Notes: generated from the letters alone by a model not told the origin. A DNA stretch of 64,000 nt from Gammaproteobacteria bacterium (GCA_030427085.1 JAUHXH010000003.1:372001-436000), one strand, 5' to 3'; shown: positions 11,452-20,098, counted from the stretch's first letter. A program made the numbers and translations.

Positions 11452-12782
11452 AATTTGCCTGGCCCGGCGGCGTAGCTGGCCGCATCGCTCTGGTACTGGC
11501 GCTATCGCTGCTGGCGGTTCAGATCGTCACCGCCCCCTACTTCCTGCGCGAACAGGCACGACTGGCCACCGAGGTGTACGACCAGTCGACCCAACAGCGT
11601 ATTAAATACATCACCACCCTGTTTGATGCACTGAACCACCCGCAGCGACGGGAACTGCTTCCGGCCCTGCACAGCCCAACCCTCGCAGTAGAACTGTATT
11701 TTGACGCGCCTGATCATTGCAGTAGCGATGCTGAAAACTTCGATTACCTTACGCAACTCTCAGAAACCCTTCGGCGCGAGCTACAGTACTGCCGAGTACC
11801 TACTGGCGAGGAACCACCGCTGATGGCCGGCCTGTTCACTTCCCGCGAGCTGGTGGCGTTATGGGCGCCACTTGCCGACGGCACATGGTTGCGTTTCGTC
11901 ACCGCCTCGGCCCTGCCCTCGCTAGGGTGGATCGCACATGTGTCGGCGCAGGTGTTACTGGTTATTCTCTCGGTGGTCGTCTTTGCCCTGTGGGCTGCCC
12001 GCCAGATTACCCGACCCATGCGGACTTTTTCGCAAGCTGCCGACAGGCTCTCGCGGGACGTCAATGCGCCGCCACTGCCTGAAGAGGGTGGAGTGGAATT
12101 ACGGCGAGCGACACACGCCTTCAACCGGATGCAAGGAACGCTACAGCGGTATGTTGAGGATCGAACACGCATGCTGGCCGCTATTTCGCATGACCTGCGC
12201 ACGTCCCTGACCCGTCTGCGACTACGCACGGCCTATATCAGCGACCCGGAGCAGCAACGACGGGCCGAGCAGGACATCGAGGATATGGATGCCATGCTGG
12301 GCGCAACGCTGAGCTTTGCGCGAGATGACGGTACTGAAGAACCACAGTGCCGGGTAGACCTGGCGGCCATGCTGCAATCCCTGTGTGATGACCTGCAAGA
12401 CGGCGGCCAGCAAGCCAGCTATACCGGCCCTACGCAACAGACTTATGACTGCCGACCCATTTCACTACAGCGCGCCTTTTCCAATCTCGCCAACAATGCA
12501 GCGAGCTATGGCGGGAGTGCCGAGATCAGCCTCGAAGTCCGTGACAATGAGGTGCGTGTGGAATTTTGCGACCGGGGGCCGGGTATCCCCGAGGCCTCCC
12601 GGGAGCACGTAATGGAACCGTTTGTTCGCCTGGACGCCGCCCGTAATCGGGAAACCGGCGGTACCGGTCTGGGCCTATCGATTGCACAGTCGGCAATCCG
12701 GCAACATGGTGGCACGCTCAGTTTGCATGATCGCGAAGGCGGCGGCCTGCGCGTGCTGGTGACCTTGCCCGGCTCCCACTGA
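11448..12782 (+). CDS. sensor histidine kinase, EnvZ-like architecture
   Basis: A 444-residue membrane kinase starting at GTG within the GTGA overlap with the response regulator. Layout: N-terminal membrane helix (about 8-28), a periplasmic sensor of roughly 125 residues with two Cys, a second helix (about 165-185), a HAMP segment, and the phospho-accepting H-box AISHDLRTSLTRLR (His248). An N-box (FSNLANNAASYG) and G-boxes (DRGPGIPE, GGTGLGLSIA) complete the ATP domain. The periplasmic Cys, Asp and Glu could bind a metal, which would fit the efflux operon, but no known sensor motif is visible. Confidence 0.88.
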   Translation: MKFAWPGGVAGRIALVLALSLLAVQIVTAPYFLREQARLATEVYDQSTQQRIKYITTLFDALNHPQRRELLPALHSPTLAVELYFDAPDHCSSDAENFDYLTQLSETLRRELQYCRVPTGEEPPLMAGLFTSRELVALWAPLADGTWLRFVTASALPSLGWIAHVSAQVLLVILSVVVFALWAARQITRPMRTFSQAADRLSRDVNAPPLPEEGGVELRRATHAFNRMQGTLQRYVEDRTRMLAAISHDLRTSLTRLRLRTAYISDPEQQRRAEQDIEDMDAMLGATLSFARDDGTEEPQCRVDLAAMLQSLCDDLQDGGQQASYTGPTQQTYDCRPISLQRAFSNLANNAASYGGSAEISLEVRDNEVRVEFCDRGPGIPEASREHVMEPFVRLDAARNRETGGTGLGLSIAQSAIRQHGGTLSLHDREGGGLRVLVTLPGSH

Positions 12783-12891
12783 GCACCTCCCGGACACCCT
12801 GTTACATTCCGTTACAAAGTGAAACGCAACGCCATCAGTGAGGAAGAGCTGAACGGTAAGCTGAGTCCCTGTGTTCGCATGGACGGCTACC

Positions 12892-15800
12892 ATGAAGAAA
12901 AAACTGTTACTCACACTCACCGGTGTCCTGCTGCTTTCCGGTCTGGGCTTCAGCTACCAGAAATTCGTCTCACCCACGCGTATCGCCATGGTGAATTTCG
13001 AGGATTTCCAGGTCGCCCGCGTATTCAAATCGAACCAGAATCGCTTTATTGAAATTGATACCGTGCCTCTGGAGGCGCTGGAATCAGTAGCGGATTACGA
13101 CGCCGTACTCCTGTTCGGCCGCGCCCTGAACCTGGAACCAGCACAGGTGGACTTTCTGAAAGCACAGGGCATTCGTGGCCTGAAAATGTTCATGGAAAGC
13201 CCTACCAACCCCAATATCGACGTAACTAACTTACGGGGACAGGACCTCGATTACATCGGCGACTATCTGCGTTATGGCGGCACCCTGAACTACCGGTCGA
13301 TGCTGAATTACATCCGCCGGGAATTTGATGGCAAGACGCTATTCACCGCCGACGTGCGAGCCCCCGTCGCCATTTCCCAGGACCTGGTCTTCCATCTTGA
13401 CGAGGATGCCCTGTTTGAGTCAGTGGAAAGTTTCGCCGCCTACGCCGGCAGCAATGGTTATCACAAACCCGGGCAGCCCAATGTTGCCCTTATCACCTCA
13501 GTACCCGGCCCTTTCAACTCCAATCGGGACCATGTCGATGGCCTGATCCGTTCCCTGGCCGACCAGGGCCTGAACGTGTTCCCCATCGCAGCGCTGAGCA
13601 AGCGCCTGGAATTTCTGCAGGCGATTAATCCCGCCGCCGTTGTATTTATGCCGCACGGACGAATCACATTGAACGAGGCCGATGAAGCGCTGGAATGGCT
13701 TCGCGAGCAGAATGTGCCCCTGTTCGGCCCGGTCTCGGTGTTTCAGAACCACGACGAATGGGTGGACAACCAACAGGGTATGGCCGGTGCTCTGCTAACC
13801 ATGTCGGTCGTATTACCCGAGTTTGACGGTGCAATCACGCCCTACGCGATCGCCGCCAAGTACGAGGATGAGTTCGGCTACCAGATTTTTAAACCCATTC
13901 CGGAGCGCATGGACACCTTCACTGAGATGGTGCGCCACTGGGTAAATCTTAAAACACTGCCCAACGCGCAAAAACGGCTGGCAATCTACTACTACAAGGG
14001 GCCTGGCAAGAATGCGATGGTAGCCGGCGGGCTCGAAGTGGCCCCCAGCCTCTATAACACGCTCAACTTACTGCGCGATGACGGCTGGAACGTGAACGGC
14101 CTACCGGACACCCTCGAAGAATTCGAAGCACTGATCGCTCGCTCCGGGCTGGTATTAGGCCCTTACGCCCGAGGCGATATCGCCCGCTTTCTGGAAGAAG
14201 GTGAACCGGCTCTGGTTAGCGGGGCCGATTATGACCGCTGGTGCAAAGAGGAACTCAATCCCGCGATGTGCCAGGCCGTCACCGATCGCTACGGCGCCAC
14301 GCCGGGACAATACATGACGCAGACCGTAGAGGGCGTGGATCACATAGCAGTCGCGCGCATTGAGTTCGGCAATGTCGTTATCCTCCCCCAGCCCTTGCCT
14401 GGCACGGGCGAAAGCACGTTTGCCATGATCCACGGTACGCGTACAGCCCCACCTCACCCCTACGTGGCTTCCTACCTGTGGACGCGAAAGCGTTTCCAGC
14501 CCGATGCCATCATGCATTTCGGCACCCATGGGTCGCTGGAATTTACTCCCTGGAAACAGGTGGCACTGTCCGACCTGGACTGGGCCGATGCACTGGTGGG
14601 CGGGATGGCGCACTTTTACATCTACACCATCAATAACGTTGGCGAGGCGATCATCGCCAAGCGGCGATCCTATGCCACTATCCTTTCACACCTGACCGAG
14701 CCGCTGATGGAAGCCGGCCTGCACAATGAAATGAAAGAGCTGGGCGACGCGCTCTTCCGTTACCACCAGTTGGAAGACGGTGCGGTAAAAGCCAGCTATG
14801 CCCGGCAAATTCGCGAGCTCGCCATTGCCAATGAAATTCCGGCCCAACTGGGTCTGCCCACAGAGGAAGCACAGTGGGATGAAAGCGCCTACTTCACGCT
14901 GTCCAACTACGTTGAGACCCTGTCCAACGAAAAAGTGAACGCAGGGCTGTATACGCTGAACGAGATGTATGAACCCGAAGAAATCGACACCGTGGTCAAG
15001 CTCATCGCCACCGACCCTCTGGCCTACAGCGTGGCGAAGCTCGAACTACTGAGGGGCGACACCACGCAGGTGGCTCTGGATGATGCGATCAAGTTCGATG
15101 TGAGTTATCGCCAGCCGGCTCGCCGCCAAGTGGAACGCGTACTGGCTGGCGAGGCGCCCGCGGTAATTATCGAAGAGGTGCTGACGAACGAAGAACGCGA
15201 GCGCGCCGCCCAGTGGTTTACCGACAACCGACGGCTGACAGACGGCGAAATCATCGGTGGCTTTATCGCGATGGGATCACTCGAAGCAGATACCGGGGCA
15301 GCGGGCGAGGCCAGCTCGGAAGAACTTGAACGCGCCCAGAACTTGCTGGTTCAGATTGTGCCCCACGCGGATCGACTCGCATTTATCGAGACACTCGAAT
15401 CCGAAAAACGCTTTGAAATGGCCAGTAAATCGCTGGACCCCGAACTGCTGGCCCAGGCGCAAACCATCGCCAAGGCAATTCCCGAAATGAAGCAAGGGCT
15501 GGATATTTCGGTGACCCCCGAGGTGAACGAATTACTGCGTCTGATGCAAAAACCAACCATCTACGAGCAAGTGTTTGTGTGGCTGGCCGATCCAAGTCTG
15601 GCAGAACGGGTCAGCACGGAACGCGAACGGGTGAATAGTGAACGCCTGTCCCTGGCGACCGGTGCAGACAAGCTGAAGCTACTCAGCCTCGCCCTCAATG
15701 ACGTCACCCGAGCCAGCGCGCTGGCTGCCATGGAGCAGCCTTCGCTGCAGGTTTTCATCGATACACTGCATTTTTATCGCGACAATCGCGACAGTCTGAA

Positions 15801-17640
15801 ACAGTCCCTGACTGACCAGTCCGGCGCCTCGATACAAGCTCTTTCAGCACTGCTCAACGTGAGTGATTTCGATGAGCGCGTCAATCGCGCTCAGGAACAA
15901 GCCTCCGCCCTGATTCGCGACCTCAATTTGCAGGACAAGGATTTCGCCAATGCGGTGCGCACCATCGAAGATAACCTCAAGGCAATCACCGGTTACCGGC
16001 AGGCCCTTATGACCAGCCCCCGCGCCGAAATGGTCGCCCTGCTGAATGCACTGGGTGGCGGCTACATTCCGCCCACCTCGGGCGGCGATCTGGTACGTAA
16101 TCCCCGCACGCTACCAACCGGGCGTAATATGTTTTCCGTTGATGCCGAGCAAACGCCCTCTACCGCTGCCTGGGAGGTGGGTGTAAAACTCGCTCAGACC
16201 CTGATCGAAACTCATCGTGCGTCGAACGACGGTGCCTATCCGCGCAAAATCACCTTCACGCTCTGGCCCGGGGATTTCATCGCCACAGAGGGCGCACAAC
16301 TGGCCCAGATTTTTTACCTGCTGGGTGTAGAACCTGTCCGCGACCCCTTCAATCGCGTGGTGTCTGTAAAAGCGATTCCACTGGAACGCCTGGGGCGGCC
16401 GCGCATAGACGTTGTGGCGCAAACCGCCGGTCAGTTCCGAGATCTGGCCGCCTCGCGTATCTACCTGATTAACCAGGCCATCGAGCTGGTCAGTCAACTC
16501 GATGAGCCCGAGCAGACCAACTTTGTGCGCTCCGGTGTGATCAAGTCCGAGCGGCTGATGATCGACAAAGGCCTGTCACCGGTGGAGGCTCGGGAACTGG
16601 CGACAACACGGGTTTTCGGCGGCGTCAACGGTGCCTACGGCACGGGAATCATGGGGCTGGTTGAAAAAGGCGATGCCTGGGAAGACGAAACGGAAGTCGC
16701 CGATCAGTACCTCAACAACATGGGCGCCGTGTACGGCAAAGGCGACAAATGGAGCTACTACAAAGCGGGTGTGTTCGAAGCGGCACTGCAGGATGCGGAA
16801 GTGGTAGTTCAACCCCGGGAGTCGAACCAGTGGGGCGCCATTTCCCTGGATCATGTGTATGAATTCATGGGGGGACTCAACCTCGCCGTGCGCAAGGTAA
16901 CGGGCAATGACCCCAAGTCCTACTTCAATGACTTCCGCAACGCAGACAACCCAGATGTGCAAACGCTGGAGGAAGCGATCTGGACGGAGGCACAGGCCAC
17001 ACTGTTTAACCCGGAGTACATCCGCGAGATGCAAAAGGGGTCGGCCTCTTCCGCTGAAAAAATGGCGGAAAACTTCCGCAATACCTACGGCTGGAATGTC
17101 ATGAAACCTGACGCCATTGACGACGCAGTCTGGGACGAAATTTACGATACCTATGTCGATGACAAGTATGACCTGCAAGTACAGGCCTTCTTCGAGAATG
17201 AAAACCCCTATGCACTGCAGGAAATGACGGCCGTAATGATGGAAACTGCGCGCAAGGGTATGTGGGAAGCCAGTCCGGAGCAGGTTCAGGCACTGGCCAC
17301 TTTGCACGCCGAATTGATCGAGAAGTACGAGGCTGGCTGCTCGGGTTTTGTCTGTGACAACACGAAACTGCGGGACTACATCGCGGAACAGCTACCGCCA
17401 GAACAACGGCAAAGCTACGAGCAGAAGATCAAGCAGTCTCTGGAAGCACCATCGGAATCCAATGAAAACTCGATGGTGTTGGAAAAAGAAGTGTTGCGCC
17501 AGGCCAGTGAGGAAGAGCTTCCCCTGATCCAGCGTCTGAACTGGGGTCTGATTCTGGGTGGCTTGCTGGTACTGGGCATTATCGCCTTCCTGGCCTCGCG
17601 CCGGCGCCACGCCGAACACCTGGACGCAGCGGAGCTATAG
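12892..17640 (+). CDS. membrane-anchored CobN/BchH-like chelatase, HmuS-like
   Basis: At 1582 residues this is a full-length member of the CobN/Mg-chelatase H family. It starts with a membrane anchor (residues 4-20) and ends with a second helix (LILGGLLVLGIIAFLA) and a basic tail. The charge pattern (KKK before the first helix, RRR after the last) puts the large body in the periplasm. The family core motif is HFGTHGSLEF (His542-Phe551, with Glu550), followed by NNVGEAIIAKRR. No CobS/CobT or BchI/BchD ATPase partner is present and no cobalamin pathway gene lies nearby. Genes downstream match hmuT-hmuU-hmuV. By analogy with Bacteroidota HmuS, action on haem or another tetrapyrrole is inferred. 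The ATG at 12892 is preferred over an in-frame GTG at 12871. Confidence 0.8.
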   Translation: MKKKLLLTLTGVLLLSGLGFSYQKFVSPTRIAMVNFEDFQVARVFKSNQNRFIEIDTVPLEALESVADYDAVLLFGRALNLEPAQVDFLKAQGIRGLKMFMESPTNPNIDVTNLRGQDLDYIGDYLRYGGTLNYRSMLNYIRREFDGKTLFTADVRAPVAISQDLVFHLDEDALFESVESFAAYAGSNGYHKPGQPNVALITSVPGPFNSNRDHVDGLIRSLADQGLNVFPIAALSKRLEFLQAINPAAVVFMPHGRITLNEADEALEWLREQNVPLFGPVSVFQNHDEWVDNQQGMAGALLTMSVVLPEFDGAITPYAIAAKYEDEFGYQIFKPIPERMDTFTEMVRHWVNLKTLPNAQKRLAIYYYKGPGKNAMVAGGLEVAPSLYNTLNLLRDDGWNVNGLPDTLEEFEALIARSGLVLGPYARGDIARFLEEGEPALVSGADYDRWCKEELNPAMCQAVTDRYGATPGQYMTQTVEGVDHIAVARIEFGNVVILPQPLPGTGESTFAMIHGTRTAPPHPYVASYLWTRKRFQPDAIMHFGTHGSLEFTPWKQVALSDLDWADALVGGMAHFYIYTINNVGEAIIAKRRSYATILSHLTEPLMEAGLHNEMKELGDALFRYHQLEDGAVKASYARQIRELAIANEIPAQLGLPTEEAQWDESAYFTLSNYVETLSNEKVNAGLYTLNEMYEPEEIDTVVKLIATDPLAYSVAKLELLRGDTTQVALDDAIKFDVSYRQPARRQVERVLAGEAPAVIIEEVLTNEERERAAQWFTDNRRLTDGEIIGGFIAMGSLEADTGAAGEASSEELERAQNLLVQIVPHADRLAFIETLESEKRFEMASKSLDPELLAQAQTIAKAIPEMKQGLDISVTPEVNELLRLMQKPTIYEQVFVWLADPSLAERVSTERERVNSERLSLATGADKLKLLSLALNDVTRASALAAMEQPSLQVFIDTLHFYRDNRDSLKQSLTDQSGASIQALSALLNVSDFDERVNRAQEQASALIRDLNLQDKDFANAVRTIEDNLKAITGYRQALMTSPRAEMVALLNALGGGYIPPTSGGDLVRNPRTLPTGRNMFSVDAEQTPSTAAWEVGVKLAQTLIETHRASNDGAYPRKITFTLWPGDFIATEGAQLAQIFYLLGVEPVRDPFNRVVSVKAIPLERLGRPRIDVVAQTAGQFRDLAASRIYLINQAIELVSQLDEPEQTNFVRSGVIKSERLMIDKGLSPVEARELATTRVFGGVNGAYGTGIMGLVEKGDAWEDETEVADQYLNNMGAVYGKGDKWSYYKAGVFEAALQDAEVVVQPRESNQWGAISLDHVYEFMGGLNLAVRKVTGNDPKSYFNDFRNADNPDVQTLEEAIWTEAQATLFNPEYIREMQKGSASSAEKMAENFRNTYGWNVMKPDAIDDAVWDEIYDTYVDDKYDLQVQAFFENENPYALQEMTAVMMETARKGMWEASPEQVQALATLHAELIEKYEAGCSGFVCDNTKLRDYIAEQLPPEQRQSYEQKIKQSLEAPSESNENSMVLEKEVLRQASEEELPLIQRLNWGLILGGLLVLGIIAFLASRRRHAEHLDAAEL

Positions 17641-18339
17641 GTGGAAAACATTATCCTCTTCCTGGCGCTGTTCAGCGCCACCGCGGCAGCGGTTCAGCTA
17701 TCACTGTTCCGCACCTGGTGGCAGCGGCTCGCCCTTTGCCTGCTGATCGCCGGGGGGACTTACCTGTTCTACCCTACGGCTATCACCGTCAGCGCCACCT
17801 ACATGGAGGCGCTGCTAGCCGACGAATCCACCATGCTCACGCTATCGGTGATTCTGGTTCTGGAAGCAGCCTGCATGTTGATCCTGGCACTGTTCATGTT
17901 GCGAGACATGTACCAGGCATTGCGTTTCCCCTGGAAGCTGATTCCGCTGGCACAGTTTCTGCCGATGCCCACCAGCATTGCCGTGCTGTGCTACTACCAG
18001 GTACACCTTTACCAACAGGGTTTCACTGGAGAGTTCGCCACCACTGCGCTGCTCTACGGCGGTTGTATTGCCCTGGGTTTGTTCGCCAGTGCGTGGGTGA
18101 TCAAGCTGCTGATTCCGCTGCGTGTACTTCGGCTGGAACTGGGACTCGCCATGCACGCAGCGCAGATTGCGTTGGCCATTGCCATCTCCGTGCTCACCGC
18201 CACCTACCCCTACCGTGGCAGTGAGATTGAACCCAACCTGATTCAATTTGCGATTGTGGCAGTGATATTCATTATCGGTAGCCTCACCGGCTACCTCCGC
18301 TGTCGCAACCAAACTCAAAAATTACTCGCCAGGAGTTAA
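17641..18339 (+). CDS. polytopic membrane protein of HmuS-type operon (HmuT-position)
   Basis: A 232-residue, very hydrophobic protein with about seven membrane helices and few charged residues. It begins with GTG directly after the stop codon of the chelatase gene, with no spacer, which points to translational coupling. I do not recognise the family with certainty; its place and size fit the membrane protein found between the CobN-like protein and the ExbB-like protein in hmu-type loci and in archaeal CobN/DUF2149 clusters. A channel or permease role for the chelatase product or substrate is inferred. Confidence 0.7.
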   Translation: MENIILFLALFSATAAAVQLSLFRTWWQRLALCLLIAGGTYLFYPTAITVSATYMEALLADESTMLTLSVILVLEAACMLILALFMLRDMYQALRFPWKLIPLAQFLPMPTSIAVLCYYQVHLYQQGFTGEFATTALLYGGCIALGLFASAWVIKLLIPLRVLRLELGLAMHAAQIALAIAISVLTATYPYRGSEIEPNLIQFAIVAVIFIIGSLTGYLRCRNQTQKLLARS

Positions 18340-18343
18340 ACCG

Positions 18344-18940
18344 ATGGACGCCATTATCCAAGCCCTCTACTGGATCTCATCCGGACTATTGATTCCCGTA
18401 ATCGTGTTGCTGCTGTTATTTCTGGCGCAAGGCCTGCTGGTGATCGGCGGCTTTTATGGTCTGTACGCCAGCCGACTGGCATTTGATAAATCCATCAAAC
18501 CCGCCCTGGAGGGCCTGACTGCCGACAATGCCGGCAATGTCCTGTCGGCGGACAACATCCGTCGTACCGGGCTCGTCAATGTTTATCTGGAAAAGCTGAT
18601 GCAGGTGGCCGACTCCAGGGTACGGGCGGAAAAAGTCCTGGCAGATTTTGAAATGGACTGTGAAAGGGATCTGGGTACCACCAAAACGCTGGCCAAAATC
18701 GGGCCGATACTGGGACTCATGGGAACGCTTATCCCCATGGGTCCGGCGCTGGTAGGCCTGGCTTCCGGCGACATGGGCACCCTGGCGCAAAACATGCAGG
18801 TGGCCTTCGCTACCACCGTGGTCGGGTTGCTGATCGGGGCCATCGGCTTTTTCTGCACCCAGATCAAAACGCGATGGTACGCGGCCGATCTCACCGACCT
18901 TGAATACGTCTACGCCATCGTCAGCGAGGAGCGGGCATGA
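18344..18940 (+). CDS. MotA/TolQ/ExbB-like proton channel subunit
   Basis: A 198-residue inner-membrane protein with three helices. The first (about 11-38) precedes a cytoplasmic loop. The second and third carry the family core LAKIGPILGLMGTLIPMGPALVGL and FATTVVGLLIGAIGFFC. AGGAG precedes the ATG at 18344, five bases after the previous stop. Such proteins form pentameric proton-driven motors with ExbD, TolR or MotB partners. Here the partner is encoded by the overlapping next gene, and the likely client is the chelatase or an outer-membrane receptor. Confidence 0.87.
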   Translation: MDAIIQALYWISSGLLIPVIVLLLLFLAQGLLVIGGFYGLYASRLAFDKSIKPALEGLTADNAGNVLSADNIRRTGLVNVYLEKLMQVADSRVRAEKVLADFEMDCERDLGTTKTLAKIGPILGLMGTLIPMGPALVGLASGDMGTLAQNMQVAFATTVVGLLIGAIGFFCTQIKTRWYAADLTDLEYVYAIVSEERA

Positions 18941-19275
18941 GGCGCCATCGACTGCTCGGGCGCAGCGAGGATGATCTCGACCCCCTGAGTTCCCTGACCA
19001 ACCTGTTTGACGTAGCCATGGTATTCGCCGTGGCGCTGATGGTCGCCCTGGTGGAGCACCTCAATATCTCCGAGATGTTGCTGGAAGAGGAATTCACCAT
19101 TGTTAAGAACCCCGGCAAGGATGATATGGAAATCATCACCAAGAAGGGTGAGGAGATCAGCAAGTACAAGCAGAACCAGAATACTGAGGCCGATCCAACG
19201 CAAAACCGCGGGAAGCGGGTGGGTACGGCTTATCAGTTGGAGAATGGGGAGATTATTTATATTCCTGAGGGTTGA
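18937..19275 (+). CDS. DUF2149 protein, ExbD-like partner with membrane Asp25
   Basis: A 112-residue protein overlapping the ExbB-like gene by ATGA. A single membrane helix near residues 20-42 starts with NLFDVAMVFAVALMVAL. Asp25 sits at the place of the proton-carrying Asp of ExbD/TolR/MotB, as in DUF2149 proteins. The rest is a polar domain (EEEFTIVKNPGKDDMEIITKKG) ending YQLENGEIIYIPEG. Together with the preceding gene it should form an ExbBD-type motor. It closes the four-gene operon; the five-hairpin region and a strong terminator follow. Confidence 0.82.
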   Translation: MRRHRLLGRSEDDLDPLSSLTNLFDVAMVFAVALMVALVEHLNISEMLLEEEFTIVKNPGKDDMEIITKKGEEISKYKQNQNTEADPTQNRGKRVGTAYQLENGEIIYIPEG

Positions 19276-19497
19276 GGGGTTCGAATCTTATCCTGACTAG
19301 CCGGAGCACTGGGGGAAGGAGTGCCAGGTTAAGGAGTGGCGATGCTACGCATCGCTGAGCCAGCGATTACCGGTAAAACCCTTTGGGGTTTTACCGCCCT
19401 TCGGGCAAGCCGCCAGGCGGCCTGGTTCAAATTGCTTTGCAATTTGTCGAACGGAGCGGCCGGCGTCCCGGGGGGCGAATCAAAACCTGGCGCAGCA
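19276..19497 (+). other. gene-free stretch between DUF2149 gene and terminator
   Basis: No credible gene is present. The stretch holds the hairpin series at 19339-19446 and, right after the DUF2149 stop, the short string GGTTCGAATC. That string equals a tRNA T-arm core, but it has no matching acceptor stem, so no tRNA is called. Confidence 0.6.
19339..19446 (+). repeat. array of five different hairpins in 108 bases
   Basis: Five perfect stem-loops follow one another: 19339-19355 (7-bp arms, loop TAC), 19371-19396 (11-bp arms, loop TTTG), 19396-19406 (GCCC-TTC-GGGC), 19409-19421 (GCCGCC-A-GGCGGC) and 19428-19446 (8-bp arms, loop TTT). The fourth overlaps another palindrome at 19413-19425. The arms are unrelated in sequence, so this is not a tandem repeat. 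It sits in the 3' end of the chelatase operon and may stabilise mRNA, act in termination or mark a REP-like element. Confidence 0.65.
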
Positions 19498-19543
19498 CCA
19501 TACAAAAAAGCCCACCCCTTGCGGGGTGGGCTTTTTTGTATGG
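19498..19543. terminator. bidirectional intrinsic terminator with 21-bp perfect arms
   Basis: Perfect inverted repeat 19498-19518 / 19523-19543 with loop TTGC. The GC core GCCCACCCC/GGGGTGGGC is flanked by six A and six T, so U-tracts follow on both strands. It ends the chelatase operon on the plus strand and the tRNA-Ser transcript on the minus strand. Its last three bases are the encoded CCA of that tRNA. Confidence 0.92.
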
Positions 19544-19630
19544 CGGTGAGCCAGGGATTCGAACCCTGGATAGGGATCAACCTATACACCCTTAGCAGGG
19601 GTGCGCCTTCAGCCACTCGGCCAGCTCACC
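19541..19630 (-). tRNA. tRNA-Ser (anticodon GCU)
   Basis: The minus strand folds as a 90-base class II tRNA. The acceptor stem is GGTGAGC (19624-19630) with GCTCACC (19545-19551), followed by discriminator G and an encoded CCA (19541-19543). The anticodon stem-loop CACCC-CTGCTAA-GGGTG carries GCT, a long variable arm (TATAGGTTGATCCCTA) follows, and the T-arm is CCAGGGTTCGAATCCCTGG. It lies downstream of csrA as in pseudomonads. Confidence 0.96.
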
Positions 19631-19675
19631 TTCTGGACTCGCAAAGCCCTGGGGGCCCTTGAGTTCAGGCGCGGC

Positions 19676-19703
19676 ATCATACCAACAAGTGATTGAAAAG
19701 CAA
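19676..19703 (-). promoter_or_regulatory. putative sigma70 promoter of tRNA-Ser
   Basis: On the minus strand TTGCTT (19698-19703) and TATGAT (19676-19681) are 16 bases apart, followed by a GC-rich discriminator (GCCGCGCC) about 45 bases before the mature tRNA. The -10 is close to consensus and the -35 weaker. Confidence 0.55.
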
Positions 19704-19755
19704 AGTAAAAGCCCCGTCCAGCGCGGAAAAAAGCTGCGAATATTGCAATCGCCCC

Positions 19756-19938
19756 CTATTCGCCCTCCTCCTCGTTGTCGTCTTTAATCCGGTTGTAGAT
19801 TTCCTCGCGGTGAACTGCCACATCCTTGGGGGCATTGACCCCGATCCGCACCTGATTTCCTTTTACTCCGAGTACAGTGATGGTGATGTCGTCGCCCACC
19901 ATCAGGGACTCGCCGACTCGCCGTGTCAAAATCAACAT
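19756..19938 (-). CDS. csrA: carbon storage regulator CsrA/RsmA
   Basis: The 60-residue protein begins [18 protein letters not shown] and contains the [16 protein letters not shown] core, with Leu4, Arg6 and the VHRE segment with Arg44 known to contact RNA. It binds GGA motifs in mRNA leaders and controls translation of central metabolism, motility and biofilm genes. GGAG lies 7 bases before the ATG. It follows lysC, the same order as in Pseudomonas (alaS-lysC-csrA-tRNA-Ser). The acidic tail after residue 50 is usual. Confidence 0.97.
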   Translation of the reverse strand: MLILTRRVGESLMVGDDITITVLGVKGNQVRIGVNAPKDVAVHREEIYNRIKDDNEEEGE

Positions 19939-20052
19939 TTTGATATCTCCGTTTCACTGGTTTGCACAATCCGGCGCAAACAGTGATTGCTCACGGCCCC
20001 GGCAAATGGAGCCGCTCTTCCATGCAAACGAACGCATATGAGGTTAATTATT

Positions 20053-20086
20053 GACCAGATCAGGCAGTTTTCCACCTGATCCGGTC
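20053..20086 (-). terminator. hairpin between lysC and csrA, possible weak terminator
   Basis: GACC-GATCAGG pairs with CCTGATC-GGTC around one mismatch, just after the lysC stop on the minus strand. It is followed by AATAATTAA rather than a T-run, so it may attenuate, or process the RNA, rather than stop transcription fully. Confidence 0.45.
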
Positions 20087-20098
20087 ATGCTTGGTGCC

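Noticed and set aside
12892-17640. Cobalamin biosynthesis cobaltochelatase (cobN)
   Set aside because: CobS/CobT and other cob genes are absent. The protein has membrane anchors at both ends and the operon has an ExbB-like channel and DUF2149, which do not fit cobalt insertion into cobalamin.
19276-19300. GGTTCGAATC string like a tRNA T-arm or attachment-site remnant
   Set aside because: No acceptor stem, anticodon arm or second copy matching the tRNA-Arg or tRNA-Ser 3' ends was found, and no integrase is present.
19336-19662. Open reading frames across the hairpin array and tRNA-Ser
   Set aside because: They run through structured RNA and the tRNA and encode low-complexity sequence without a ribosome site.
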